Part shown: positions 25,113-32,363 of the stretch, piece by piece | Layout of the letters: every line of letters starts with the position of its first letter | Numbering within the stretch: the stretch's first letter is position 1 | NCBI GenBank assembly: GCA_903903925.1 | Contig: CAIVAU010000003.1 | Coordinates: forward strand, 1-40,010 | DNA length: 40,010 bases | Direction: 5' to 3' | Source: an uncultured cyanobacterium | GTDB taxonomy: Bacteria; Cyanobacteriota; Cyanobacteriia; Cyanobacteriales; Nostocaceae | Position numbers and translations under genes: made by a program | Notes under the pieces: model-generated | Database searches by the model: none | Seen by the model: only the letters and a program-made list of their open reading frames with translations | Told to the model about the DNA's origin: nothing

Positions 25113-25194
25113 TTAGTAGTGTGAGCATTTTGCTCACGTGTACTATAAGCGAGCAAGATGCTCGCACTACGAATTTTCAAAAATGGGATGCACG
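25113..25194 (-). repeat. About 80-bp palindromic dispersed element, copy B
   Basis: Its reverse complement reads TGCATCCCATTTTTGAAAAT, TCGTAGTGCGAGCATCTTGC and on to CTCACACTACTAA, nearly identical to 8298-8377. It stands 12 bp after the stop of the 24475 gene and ends just before a second palindrome. Confidence 0.88.
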
Positions 25195-25236
25195 CCTATA
25201 GGACTCGTATTTGATTTTTGAACGACACGTAGACAC

Positions 25237-25268
25237 GTAGGGTGGGCAGTGCCTACTGCCCACCCTAC
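25237..25268. repeat. Perfect 14-bp inverted repeat with 4-nt loop
   Basis: GTAGGGTGGGCAGT, loop GCCT, then ACTGCCCACCCTAC. Stable hairpin without a following T run. A related GTAGGGTGCG palindrome is at 34881-34915. Confidence 0.9.
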
Positions 25269-25333
25269 ACCTCCATAACGTTTTTTCAAGGTCAGGCGAA
25301 GATCGTCTCATTTTTTGGTCATACTATAAGACT

Positions 25334-25669
25334 ATGAGGGAGCGTATAAAAGAGGTAAAAAAAGTGTTAAAGACACTTTTGATTCTTGGCATCGGTCTGT
25401 TACCGTCCCTGTTCTCCTTGTGGTTAATGCGTAAAACCCAGGCGAGGATACACTCACAGTTTAGGCGATCTGTTATGATCATTCCAAGGGCGCAAGTGCA
25501 GCAAAACATCAGACCAGATCCAAGTGATCGCTATGACTTAGAAGGAGTCGGTTACCTTGTTGGCGATGTCAGCTGTCGATTTAATGCCCGTTCCGGCTAC
25601 TTGCGCTGTGCTGTCAATCCTAATGGACCATGTGAGGGTTGCCGTCAATATGAACTTTGGGGTAAGTAG
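25334..25669 (+). CDS. DUF6464 family small protein
   Basis: The product is 111 aa. One hydrophobic helix near residues 14-32 (TLLILGIGLLPSLFSLWLM) anchors it, followed by a soluble part. The C-terminal motif GDVSCRFNARSGYLRCAVNP then GPCEGCRQYE, with four cysteines in pairs (CRF, RCA, CEGC), is the hallmark of the cyanobacterial DUF6464 family. The cysteines may bind a metal or form disulfides. Function unknown. It is followed by the TPR gene in the same direction after 68 bp, possibly co-transcribed. Confidence 0.8.
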   Translation: MRERIKEVKKVLKTLLILGIGLLPSLFSLWLMRKTQARIHSQFRRSVMIIPRAQVQQNIRPDPSDRYDLEGVGYLVGDVSCRFNARSGYLRCAVNPNGPCEGCRQYELWGK

Positions 25670-25737
25670 CCTGATGAAAGATCCATTCTAGTTTTGGGAA
25701 CACTAGATCCATCACCAAAATTAAAGGGGATCGATCA

Positions 25738-26859
25738 ATGTGGAAAGGCGAAAGTAATCCTACCTCGAAAAACACAGTTCCCTTGCCACCATCTGCAGAA
25801 TACTTGAAAGCAAGGAAACGTGCCAAAATTACCCATAACTTTAGTCCAAGCTCACAAGCAGAAGTATTTGTTCCACAATATCAGAACGACCACTTCTTGA
25901 AAGCAACCAAAATGCTGGATCAAGGAATTCAACAGCAGCATGCTGGGGAATTACCTGCTGCAATCAAGTCGTTACAAGAATCCCTGGGATTATTTCAGGC
26001 AATTGGCGATACCCAAAAACAGGGAATGGTGCTTTCGTATTTAGCCCTGAGTGCTTACACCTTAGGTGACTATAAGAGTGCGATCTCTTACTCTCAGCAG
26101 TGTCTATCTTTGGGGAAAGAGACAACAGACTTGCGGCTGCAGATGCAGGTGTTTTCTCATTTGGGCAATTCTTACCGTCACTTAGGCGACTGCAATCAGG
26201 CACTAAAATTCTTGCAACAGTGTTTGACAATAGCACGGCAACTGCAAGACAGGCGGAGTGAGATGGCGGCACTGAATAATCTAGGATTGGTTTATAAAGC
26301 TTTGGGCAATCTGACCCAGGCGATTCAACTGAAGCAGCAAAGCCTGGAAATTGTGCGTGAACTCCAAGACTACTGGGGTGAGGAGCAAGTACTCAAAAAT
26401 CTGGGTAATGCTTGGTATGCTTTGGGGAATTATACAGAAGCGATCGCCTACTATCAGCAGAGTGTCATAATAGCACGCGCCCTGAACAATCATCGCAGTG
26501 CAATTCAGGTATTCAAGAATCTAGGTAATGCTTGTTGTGCCTTAGGGGATTATGCCCAAGCAATTATATATTATGACCAACGTTTACAATTAGCCAAGGA
26601 AATTAAAGACAAGCGCAGTCAAGAACAGTCTTTGGGGAGTTTAAGAGTTGCTTGTGAAGCTTTAGGTGATTTTGCCAGAGCAATTTTGTACTATGAAGAA
26701 CATTTGGAGCTAGCGAGGGAACTCAAAGACCGCCAAAGCGAGGAACAAGCTCTTGCCAATTTGAGAGCGGCTTGCTATGCCTTGGGTGATTACGCTAAAG
26801 CGATGCAATATCAAGAGGGAGCAGGGAGCAGGGAGCAGGGAGCAGGGAGCAGGGAATAG
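25738..26859 (+). CDS. Tetratricopeptide-repeat protein, C-terminus replaced by repeat-encoded peptide
   Basis: The product is 373 aa. From about residue 55 to 360 there are roughly seven or eight 40-residue TPR units of the LGN/G-protein-modulator type (LGNAWYALGNYTEAIAYYQQ; LGNACCALGDYAQAIIYYDQ). They form a scaffold for protein binding. The last unit breaks off in AKAMQYQ and continues EGAGSREQGAGSRE into a stop; these 14 residues come from AGGGAGC heptamers. Paralogues normally go on with more TPR units, so the gene has been cut at its 3' end by the STRR tract. Partner and pathway are unknown. Confidence 0.85.
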   Translation: MWKGESNPTSKNTVPLPPSAEYLKARKRAKITHNFSPSSQAEVFVPQYQNDHFLKATKMLDQGIQQQHAGELPAAIKSLQESLGLFQAIGDTQKQGMVLSYLALSAYTLGDYKSAISYSQQCLSLGKETTDLRLQMQVFSHLGNSYRHLGDCNQALKFLQQCLTIARQLQDRRSEMAALNNLGLVYKALGNLTQAIQLKQQSLEIVRELQDYWGEEQVLKNLGNAWYALGNYTEAIAYYQQSVIIARALNNHRSAIQVFKNLGNACCALGDYAQAIIYYDQRLQLAKEIKDKRSQEQSLGSLRVACEALGDFARAILYYEEHLELARELKDRQSEEQALANLRAACYALGDYAKAMQYQEGAGSREQGAGSRE

Positions 26860-27065
26860 GGAATAGGGAGCAGGGAGCAGGGAGCAGGGAGTAGGGAGTA
26901 GGGAGTAGGGAGCAGGGAGCAGGGAGCAGGGAGCAGGGAGTAGGGAGTAGGGAGTAGGGAGTAGGGAGTAGGGAGTAGGGAATAGGGAGTAGGGAGTAGG
27001 GAGTAGGGAGTAGGGAGTAGGGAATAGGAGGTGTTTCTTTCATTCGTAGGGGGTGGTGCGCCGGC
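26814..27065 (+). repeat. Composite repeat element, copy 3 (long STRR tract + conserved tail)
   Basis: About 217 bp of AGGGAGC/AGGGAGT/AGGGAAT heptamers (26814-27030), then AGGAGGTGTTTCTTTCATTC and GTAGGGGGTGGTGCGCCGGC. It begins inside the TPR gene. Same tail as copies 1 and 2 with some changes at the end. Confidence 0.9.
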
Positions 27066-27359
27066 TGTGGGGTGCTTTCAAGAAAGGCGGGGAGTGGGGA
27101 GAAAAATTTCTATCACCCACCCAAACGTCCCTAACTACGGTAGTTCGTCATCCGGTTGCATTAGAATTGGGTTGATGACCACAGGAGAAGATTAAGGGTA
27201 CAAGCCCCTAAATTTATTTATGAAAAGAAAAAATATTTTTTTCTCGACGCGCTGCGCTCTTAAAAAATGCGTCCTTGCACAAATCCCCTAATTTTAATGA
27301 TGGGGATTCCCCTTGCTCCCTGCTCCCTGCTCCCTGCTCCCTGCTCCCTCTTAATACCC
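27066..27359. other. Intergenic stretch with a short STRR
   Basis: No gene is supported. It contains a T-rich block near 27227-27245, a GACGCGCTGCGCTC palindrome-like block near 27246-27259, and an STRR of about five GCTCCCT units at 27314-27349, directly 3' of the PepSY-like gene. Confidence 0.6.
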
Positions 27360-27647
27360 TTAGCCTCCACTCGAATTGTTTGGATCTCGGCGTTGGCGAA
27401 ACAAACCTGTCATACTTAGACCGGTAATTAACAACCCCAATAATCCTAACCCAGTTAAAAGAGGATAAATTGTTTCTAAATGTATGATTTCTAGAGTGTG
27501 AATTGAGAGGAGGAATTCGCCTAATTCGTGTTGGTGAAACCATTTTTGGACAATGGTAACGCCTATGCCAGTGAAAACGGTGAGAAATAAGGGCAGAGAT
27601 AAGGCGATCGCAATCTGGCGGTGGTATCGTCGAAAACTACGAATCAT
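27360..27647 (-). CDS. PepSY-like small membrane protein
   Basis: The product is 95 aa with the layout of the short cyanobacterial PepSY-associated membrane proteins: RSFRRYHRQIAIALSLPLFL with a first membrane helix (about 12-33), a short loop HQHELGEFLLSIHTLEIIHL, and a second helix (about 60-80, YPLLTGLGLLGLLITGLSMT) followed by a basic tail. The family probably relates to PepSY-TM iron-reductase-like proteins, with histidines near both helices, but haem or metal binding is not shown. A truncated paralogue lies at 29259-29486. Confidence 0.72.
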   Translation of the reverse strand: MIRSFRRYHRQIAIALSLPLFLTVFTGIGVTIVQKWFHQHELGEFLLSIHTLEIIHLETIYPLLTGLGLLGLLITGLSMTGLFRQRRDPNNSSGG

Positions 27648-27959
27648 AAGTAATTTCTATGAAGTTTATGTCAGCTTAATAGCAAAAATTTATCCGAATG
27701 GCACTAAGATTACCGTGGGTTTTTGGTCGGCACACCAAGCGCAGATCATTGCCCTCGACTCAAATGCTCCACATATTATACTCTGACTTAGTTTTAGAAG
27801 CCTGAAAAAACCTTGGTAAATTGAGTGAGTTTTATTGCAGCCGTACCCTACGGGAATGCCCTAAACTCTTGCTTTTGGAGGTACTTTTTTAAACGCGATC
27901 CCGATATTATTGTAGCTGCACTCAGATTCGATCTCAGCAAAAGTAATTGCAACAAACCA

Positions 27960-29081
27960 ATGACTACTCAAACCGTTTCCGCAGAGTTACTTAGCCCTTT
28001 TAATTTGAGAGATTTGACCCTCAAAAACCGAGTCGTGATGGCTCCCATGACCCGTGCGCGGGCTGGCAAGGAACGTATACCCAATGCCCTAATGGCTGAA
28101 TATTACGCTCAACGTGCCTCGGTAGGTTTGATTATTACTGAAGCTACCGTCATTTCAAAGCAGGCTAATGGCTGGTCAAATACCCCTGGTATTTACTCAG
28201 ATCAACAGGCTGAAGCTTGGAAGCAGGTTGTGGATGCAGTGCATGCTCAAGAAACACCAATTTTTCTCCAGCTTTGGCACTGTGGACGAGCTTCTCACAG
28301 TAGTTTTCAGGAAAATGGTCAACTGCCAGTTGCCCCTAGCGCCATTAAACTGAATGGAGAGTATATTCATACAGATATAGGCAAACAACCCTACGAAACT
28401 CCCCGATCTTTAGAAACAAACGAGATTCCTTTGGTCGTGGAGGATTATCGTCGGGCTGCTGAGAAAGCAAAATATGCGGGGTTTGATGGGGTGGAAATTC
28501 ATGCAGCGAATGGCTATTTGATCGATGAGTTTCTGCAATCTAAGACCAACCATCGAACAGACCAATATGGTGGTAGCCTTGAAAATCGCTACCGTTTTCT
28601 CAAAGAAATTGTGGAGGCGATTTTAACTGTATGGCCTGCGAACCGAGTAGGAGTGCGGTTGTCACCAAATGGTAATTATAATGACATGGGTTCGCCAGAT
28701 TTCCGAGAAACCTTTTTATCTGTCGCAAAGCATCTGAATGCTTATGGTCTGGCTTACCTCCATCTGCTAGATGGTCTGGCATTCGGCTTTCATCAGTTGG
28801 GAGAACCGATGACTTTGGCTGAATTTCGCAAGGTGTTTACAGATCCACTTATTGGGAACTGTGGCTATACGCAAGAAACCGCTGTTGCAGCAATTAAAGA
28901 TGGTAGTGCTGACTTAATTGCCTTTGGGCGACCTTTAATTAGCAATCCGGATTTAGTTGAGCGTTTTGCCAATGGCTGGGCTCTAAATCCACCAGCCGAT
29001 ATCAAGTATTGGTCTTCGTTTGACAAAGAAGGTTATACAACTTTTCCCACTCATCAAGAATCCCAAGTTATTTCAGCTTAA
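27960..29081 (+). CDS. Old Yellow Enzyme family alkene reductase
   Basis: The product is 373 aa from ATG 27960 (MTTQTVSAELLSPFNLRDLT); the frame is open further upstream from a GTG but family members begin here. It is an FMN-binding TIM barrel: KNRVVMAPMTRARA near the N-terminus, GRASH around the FMN, the His/Asn pair that binds the substrate carbonyl or nitro oxygen in EIHAANGYLIDEFLQ, the NHRTDQYGGSLENRYRF signature, and FGRPLISNPDLVERF. Such enzymes reduce activated C=C bonds with NADPH. Physiological substrate is unknown. No regulator is adjacent and no ribosome site is obvious. Confidence 0.93.
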   Translation: MTTQTVSAELLSPFNLRDLTLKNRVVMAPMTRARAGKERIPNALMAEYYAQRASVGLIITEATVISKQANGWSNTPGIYSDQQAEAWKQVVDAVHAQETPIFLQLWHCGRASHSSFQENGQLPVAPSAIKLNGEYIHTDIGKQPYETPRSLETNEIPLVVEDYRRAAEKAKYAGFDGVEIHAANGYLIDEFLQSKTNHRTDQYGGSLENRYRFLKEIVEAILTVWPANRVGVRLSPNGNYNDMGSPDFRETFLSVAKHLNAYGLAYLHLLDGLAFGFHQLGEPMTLAEFRKVFTDPLIGNCGYTQETAVAAIKDGSADLIAFGRPLISNPDLVERFANGWALNPPADIKYWSSFDKEGYTTFPTHQESQVISA

Positions 29082-29258
29082 GAGCGAGTAAGATTGGAGG
29101 CAATAGGGTTCGGATAAGTAGGGGGTGCAGGGGAAACAGCCCTCTCCTGCGTCTTCCCAATTTCTTTACTAGATGAAATCTAAGCTACTAAAGTAGTGGG
29201 GATGACTAACTACTATCGAGATCCTCCCTTCACACGTAACGATCTGCTGGAGTTGCCA

Positions 29259-29486
29259 ATGATTAGTGTGTTTCAGAAATACCACCGCCATCTGGCGATA
29301 GTAGTCTCTCTTTCTTTAAGTATGGCTGTAGTGACTGCAATTAGCTTCGTCCTGGTCAACCAGTGCTTTCAATACTTTTCGGCTAGTCCGATCAATCTCG
29401 AAGATCACCCCATTACCCCTAATCCCCACAGGAGATACCGAGTTCCCTACTTCAAATTCAGGATAGGGCGGGGTAGTTTAAATTAG
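29259..29486 (+). pseudogene. Truncated paralogue of the PepSY-like membrane protein
   Basis: From ATG 29259 the frame gives ISVFQKYHRHLAIVVSLSLS and a first membrane helix, parallel to RSFRRYHRQIAIALSLPLFL of the gene at 27360-27647. After NQCFQYFSASPINLEDH the frame enters dispersed-repeat DNA (29408-29450, coding HPITPNPHRRYRVP) and stops. The second membrane helix is lost. The ATG lies in an open frame that starts at GTG 29196. Confidence 0.6.
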
Positions 29487-29563
29487 ACCCAAATATTTAG
29501 AGGTGCGATCGGATCGTCCAGATGTTTCTTTACTAAAGTTAACGTAAAAATCTTCGTTGATTT

Positions 29564-30073
29564 TCATTCCCCGGTTTTTGCGATCGCCTTTTCATTTAGC
29601 CTAGCGACAGAACCAGAATCATTGGTATGATAAACCAAGGTTTGGTCAACTGCGCCAACGACCACCCGCCAACCCGCTACAAGCGCTTGGGCACAGATTT
29701 CATCTGGCTTTGACAGTTCCAAACAGCTATTTCTCCAAGTCTGCTGTTGAGCTTGAATGATAGTTAGCCGACTCGTTGGCAAATTTAAGCGTTGGGATGC
29801 AGCTTGGAATACGGCATTTTTCACAGATGCTGGCAATTTTTTTAACGGGTTTCTCTTAGAAGTATGAGAATTTGCTAAGGGCAAAGAGGGTCCGTTGCTA
29901 TGATAAATCCAATGTTGACTATCATCTGTAGGATCTGCTACAGCACTTTTTACTAGTGTTAACCCACTCCCGATAGACAAAATGCCGGTTAATACCAAAA
30001 TAGTGAAAATTTGCCCTTGTTTGGTGGTAATGTAATTTCTCCGGATACTATTCATCCTAAAATCTAAACTCAT
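29564..30073 (-). CDS. Exported hypothetical protein, cyanobacterial
   Basis: The product is 169 aa; a second ATG at 30055 (MNSIRRNYITTKQGQ) is also possible. A hydrophobic segment (IFTILVLTGILSIGSGLTLV, about 22-41) ending near SAVADPT acts as signal or anchor. The conserved part is LPASVKNAVFQAASQRLNLP followed by ...TWRNSCLELSKPDEICAQAL and VAGWRVVVGAVDQTLVYHTN. Two cysteines in CLELSKPDEIC may form a disulfide. This domain recurs in exported cyanobacterial proteins of unknown role. It stands alone, with hairpin-rich DNA upstream. Confidence 0.7.
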   Translation of the reverse strand: MSLDFRMNSIRRNYITTKQGQIFTILVLTGILSIGSGLTLVKSAVADPTDDSQHWIYHSNGPSLPLANSHTSKRNPLKKLPASVKNAVFQAASQRLNLPTSRLTIIQAQQQTWRNSCLELSKPDEICAQALVAGWRVVVGAVDQTLVYHTNDSGSVARLNEKAIAKTGE

Positions 30074-30379
30074 TGCGATTAAGACGACTGCATTATCTCA
30101 GATTCTCAAACCCTTAAATGTAATGTCCATACATCTTTGTTAAGACTGTTAACGGCTGACTGTTGACTGTCAACCATTAACCGTTAACAGCCTTGCATAA
30201 TAGACATCTCCAGGAATCATGCAGGGGCGTATTGCAATACGCCCCTACCAAGGATTTCAGCGAACGCATAATTAATTTTCACGACTATGTCTGATTTGCA
30301 GATAGTAGCAAAAAAATAGTTATTTTAAAGTAGCGTGAGTCCGACGAACTCACGTTACCTCAAATTAGGCACTCATCAA
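30074..30379. repeat. Hairpin-rich 306-bp spacer
   Basis: Three inverted repeats are present: CTGTTAACGG (30146-30155) with CCGTTAACAG (30181-30190); a perfect 24-bp palindrome AGGGGCGTATTG/CAATACGCCCCT (30223-30246); and GTAGCGTGAGT with ACTCACGTTAC (30330-30358, one mismatch). No gene seen. The last lies just downstream of the tRNA 3' end and might help end or process its transcript. Confidence 0.8.
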
Positions 30380-30453
30380 TCGGAGCGGCGGGATTTGAAC
30401 CCACGACCTCCACTACCCCAAAGTGGCGCGCTACCAAGCTGCGCTACGCCCCG
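30380..30453 (-). tRNA. tRNA-Pro (anticodon GGG)
   Basis: The minus strand folds as a complete 74-nt cloverleaf: acceptor CGGGGCG/CGCTCCG, D arm GCGC-AGCTTGGTA-GCGC, anticodon stem CCACT/AGTGG with loop TTGGGGT (GGG at positions 34-36), short variable loop, T arm GTGGG-TTCAAAT-CCCGC and discriminator A. The terminal CCA is not encoded. It reads CCC and CCU codons. Confidence 0.96.
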
Positions 30454-30502
30454 TTAATCTTGATCATTCTAGCACAAGGTTTAGAATAATCAACTACTAA
30501 GT

Positions 30503-30868
30503 TTAAAAAACCTTGAGCATTCCAGTAGCTTCTAGCAAACCTGGAACAGCGGAAGCATTCAATCTACCTTCTGCACCACGCCCCGTATTCAGGATAAAGC
30601 GCAAACTGTATTCATGAGGATAGCCTTCCACCTCCATCCATAATAAATCACTTTCGGCTTCACAGGCAATTTTTTCCTCATCCATCAACTCAGTTGCAAG
30701 TTGCTTCATCGTGTCTGCTAACTGCACGAGTAGTCGGCAAAAATCATTCAACTCTGCTTCAGTTAACTCGATCGCCCAATCATCTGTACCCACCAAACCT
30801 TTAAATTCAGGCGCATCTGGGTTCCAACCAATTCGCCAACCCGATCCACTTTTAAGGAGACGTTGCAT
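30503..30868 (-). CDS. DUF1818 family protein
   Basis: The product is 121 aa, soluble. The DUF1818 pattern is seen throughout: LLKSGSGWRIGWNPDAPEFK, GLVGTDDWAIELTEAELNDF, ESDLLWMEVEGYPHEYSLRF and GRGAEGRLNASAVPGLL. The family is restricted to cyanobacteria and plastids as far as I know and has no assigned biochemical role. It is the last gene of a minus-strand cluster rpoZ - 31467..30925 - this gene, with 56 bp in between containing CTCCTAA repeats. A tRNA gene follows on the same strand. Confidence 0.85.
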   Translation of the reverse strand: MQRLLKSGSGWRIGWNPDAPEFKGLVGTDDWAIELTEAELNDFCRLLVQLADTMKQLATELMDEEKIACEAESDLLWMEVEGYPHEYSLRFILNTGRGAEGRLNASAVPGLLEATGMLKVF

Positions 30869-30924
30869 AAATAGTGAGGAGTGAGGAATAAATTGTTGGC
30901 AGTGAGGAGACGAACTCCTAACTC

Positions 30925-31467
30925 CTAACTCCTAACTCTAGAATTAAACGCATTGACCAATGCTTCCACCAAAGCATCGCGCTGACGCAGCTTGAGACGC
31001 TTAATAACGGCGCGATCGCCTTCTATCGGATTTTTCCGCAATGTGTCATTCCCTGGATAGCTACCGTCTTCCATAATTTCATTTGCTCCCAGGTAATCGG
31101 CCAAAGTCAGCTTCCAATCTAGCCGATAATTTGGCGGGCGTTGCTTAATATACACATGATACTTGATCATGCGACTCACCAGGGTGTTATTTTCAGCAAC
31201 TTTCCCAGTTTCTTTACTGATATACTGATTTTCTCGGGGGAAATTGGGCAATTGTTGATAAACTTGCTGCCAAGCATCGCTCTTGATGAATCCTTGCGCT
31301 ATGGCTTTTTGGGGATCTAGAAAACTTGTGTGGATTGATTCACCCATCCCTGAACCCAATAGAACTATACCCAAAACTATCCCCACAATCCCCCTGTAAA
31401 AGGGGGGTGAGATCATTGCGTGCCAAGACTTGAGCATTGATTGCATGAACTTTGAATATTTGCTCAT
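30925..31467 (-). CDS. Conserved hypothetical protein with N-terminal signal/anchor
   Basis: The product is 180 aa. Residues about 24-45 (YRGIVGIVLGIVLLGSGMGE) are hydrophobic and likely serve as signal or anchor; AQGFIKSDAWQQVYQQLPNF follows. The soluble part has TLVSRMIKYHVYIKQRPPNY, LDWKLTLADYLGANE and IEGDRAVIKRLKLRQRDALV. I do not recognise a named domain, but the gene's position directly after rpoZ (36 bp) and before DUF1818 suggests a conserved cyanobacterial cluster. Probably lumenal or periplasmic, function unknown. Confidence 0.75.
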   Translation of the reverse strand: MSKYSKFMQSMLKSWHAMISPPFYRGIVGIVLGIVLLGSGMGESIHTSFLDPQKAIAQGFIKSDAWQQVYQQLPNFPRENQYISKETGKVAENNTLVSRMIKYHVYIKQRPPNYRLDWKLTLADYLGANEIMEDGSYPGNDTLRKNPIEGDRAVIKRLKLRQRDALVEALVNAFNSRVRS

Positions 31468-31503
31468 TCTCTGATCAACTGGCGTTACCTCACACTTGTT
31501 AGT

Positions 31504-31746
31504 TCACACTTCGCCAATAATTTCTGGCTGAGTCAGTTCATCGGACATCTCGATAATTGCTCTTAGTACTGGCTTCATCATGATGTCGTCCGCATTATCA
31601 AAATCTTCGTAACGCCGACGCTTGGCACGATTTGCCACTTGAACCGTGATCCGGTAACGATTTGAGGCTGCATTGATCAGATCCTCAGCACGGTGCATAA
31701 TCTGAGATTGAGTCGTGTCGAATTTAGAACGCTTGAGCATATTCAC
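31504..31746 (-). CDS. rpoZ: RNA polymerase omega subunit
   Basis: The product is 80 aa (78 if the ATG at 31740 is used, as in most cyanobacterial annotations, [20 protein letters not shown]). The cyanobacterial omega core is intact: [20 protein letters not shown], then [12 protein letters not shown] and the C-terminal [20 protein letters not shown]. It promotes assembly of the beta-prime subunit into core polymerase, and in cyanobacteria affects recruitment of the primary sigma factor. It heads the cluster with the two small downstream genes. Confidence 0.97.
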   Translation of the reverse strand: MNMLKRSKFDTTQSQIMHRAEDLINAASNRYRITVQVANRAKRRRYEDFDNADDIMMKPVLRAIIEMSDELTQPEIIGEV

Positions 31747-31901
31747 TGGTTCTTAGGGTCATTCCCCTAGTTTAACAGCACTTGATTCATTTCCTGTTGA
31801 TATTCATTTGCCAGCAACCTCTCCTTTGATAGAGGTTAAGGACTTTATTATCAGTATTTTGTATATTATGACACGAAATCTGAATAAAGTAAAGAAAGCT
31901 C

Positions 31902-32321
31902 ATGGCTGACCTGATTGAAACTGCTGTCAACGCTGGAAATTTCCAAACACTGGTAAAGGCTGTTGAAGCCACCGACCTTGGAGAGACTCTCAGAAGTGCT
32001 GGTCCATTTACCATTTTTGCACCCACTGATGATGCCTTTGCCCAGATCTCAGAGGAAACTTCAAATTCGCTGCTGCAGAATAGTTCCAAGCTGAAGAGAA
32101 TTGTGGCTTATCATGTTGCCTTTGGGGATGTGAGGTCTGATGACTTGGCACAAATTAACGAGGCAGAGACTTTTGAGGGTTCAGTTCTGGCGATTGAGTC
32201 GGTTGATGGTAAAATTAAGGTGAATGACGCCACTGTCCTCAAAAGCAATATTCTTGCTGACAACGGCGTTATCCATGTGATTGACAAAGTGTTGATACCT
32301 GGACTAGTTGTTAGCGAGTAA
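31902..32321 (+). CDS. Fasciclin (FAS1) domain protein
   Basis: The product is 139 aa and is a single FAS1 domain. H1 motif: GPFTIFAPTDDAFAQI; YHVAFGDV in the middle corresponds to the conserved YH; H2: NGVIHVIDKVLIPG at the end. No signal peptide is present (it begins MADLIETAVNAGNFQTLVKA), so unlike many FAS1 adhesion proteins it is probably cytoplasmic or released by another route; this form is common in cyanobacteria. It is divergent from rpoZ with 155 bp between. Role unknown; FAS1 domains mediate adhesion or protein contacts. Confidence 0.93.
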   Translation: MADLIETAVNAGNFQTLVKAVEATDLGETLRSAGPFTIFAPTDDAFAQISEETSNSLLQNSSKLKRIVAYHVAFGDVRSDDLAQINEAETFEGSVLAIESVDGKIKVNDATVLKSNILADNGVIHVIDKVLIPGLVVSE

Positions 32322-32363
32322 ATGTTGATGGTTGACGGATGACCGTTGACTATTGACTATTGA

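Noticed and set aside
26795..27043. Minus-strand frame coding repeated YSLLPTP/CSLLPAP
   Set aside because: Pure translation of STRR heptamers; no evidence of a gene.
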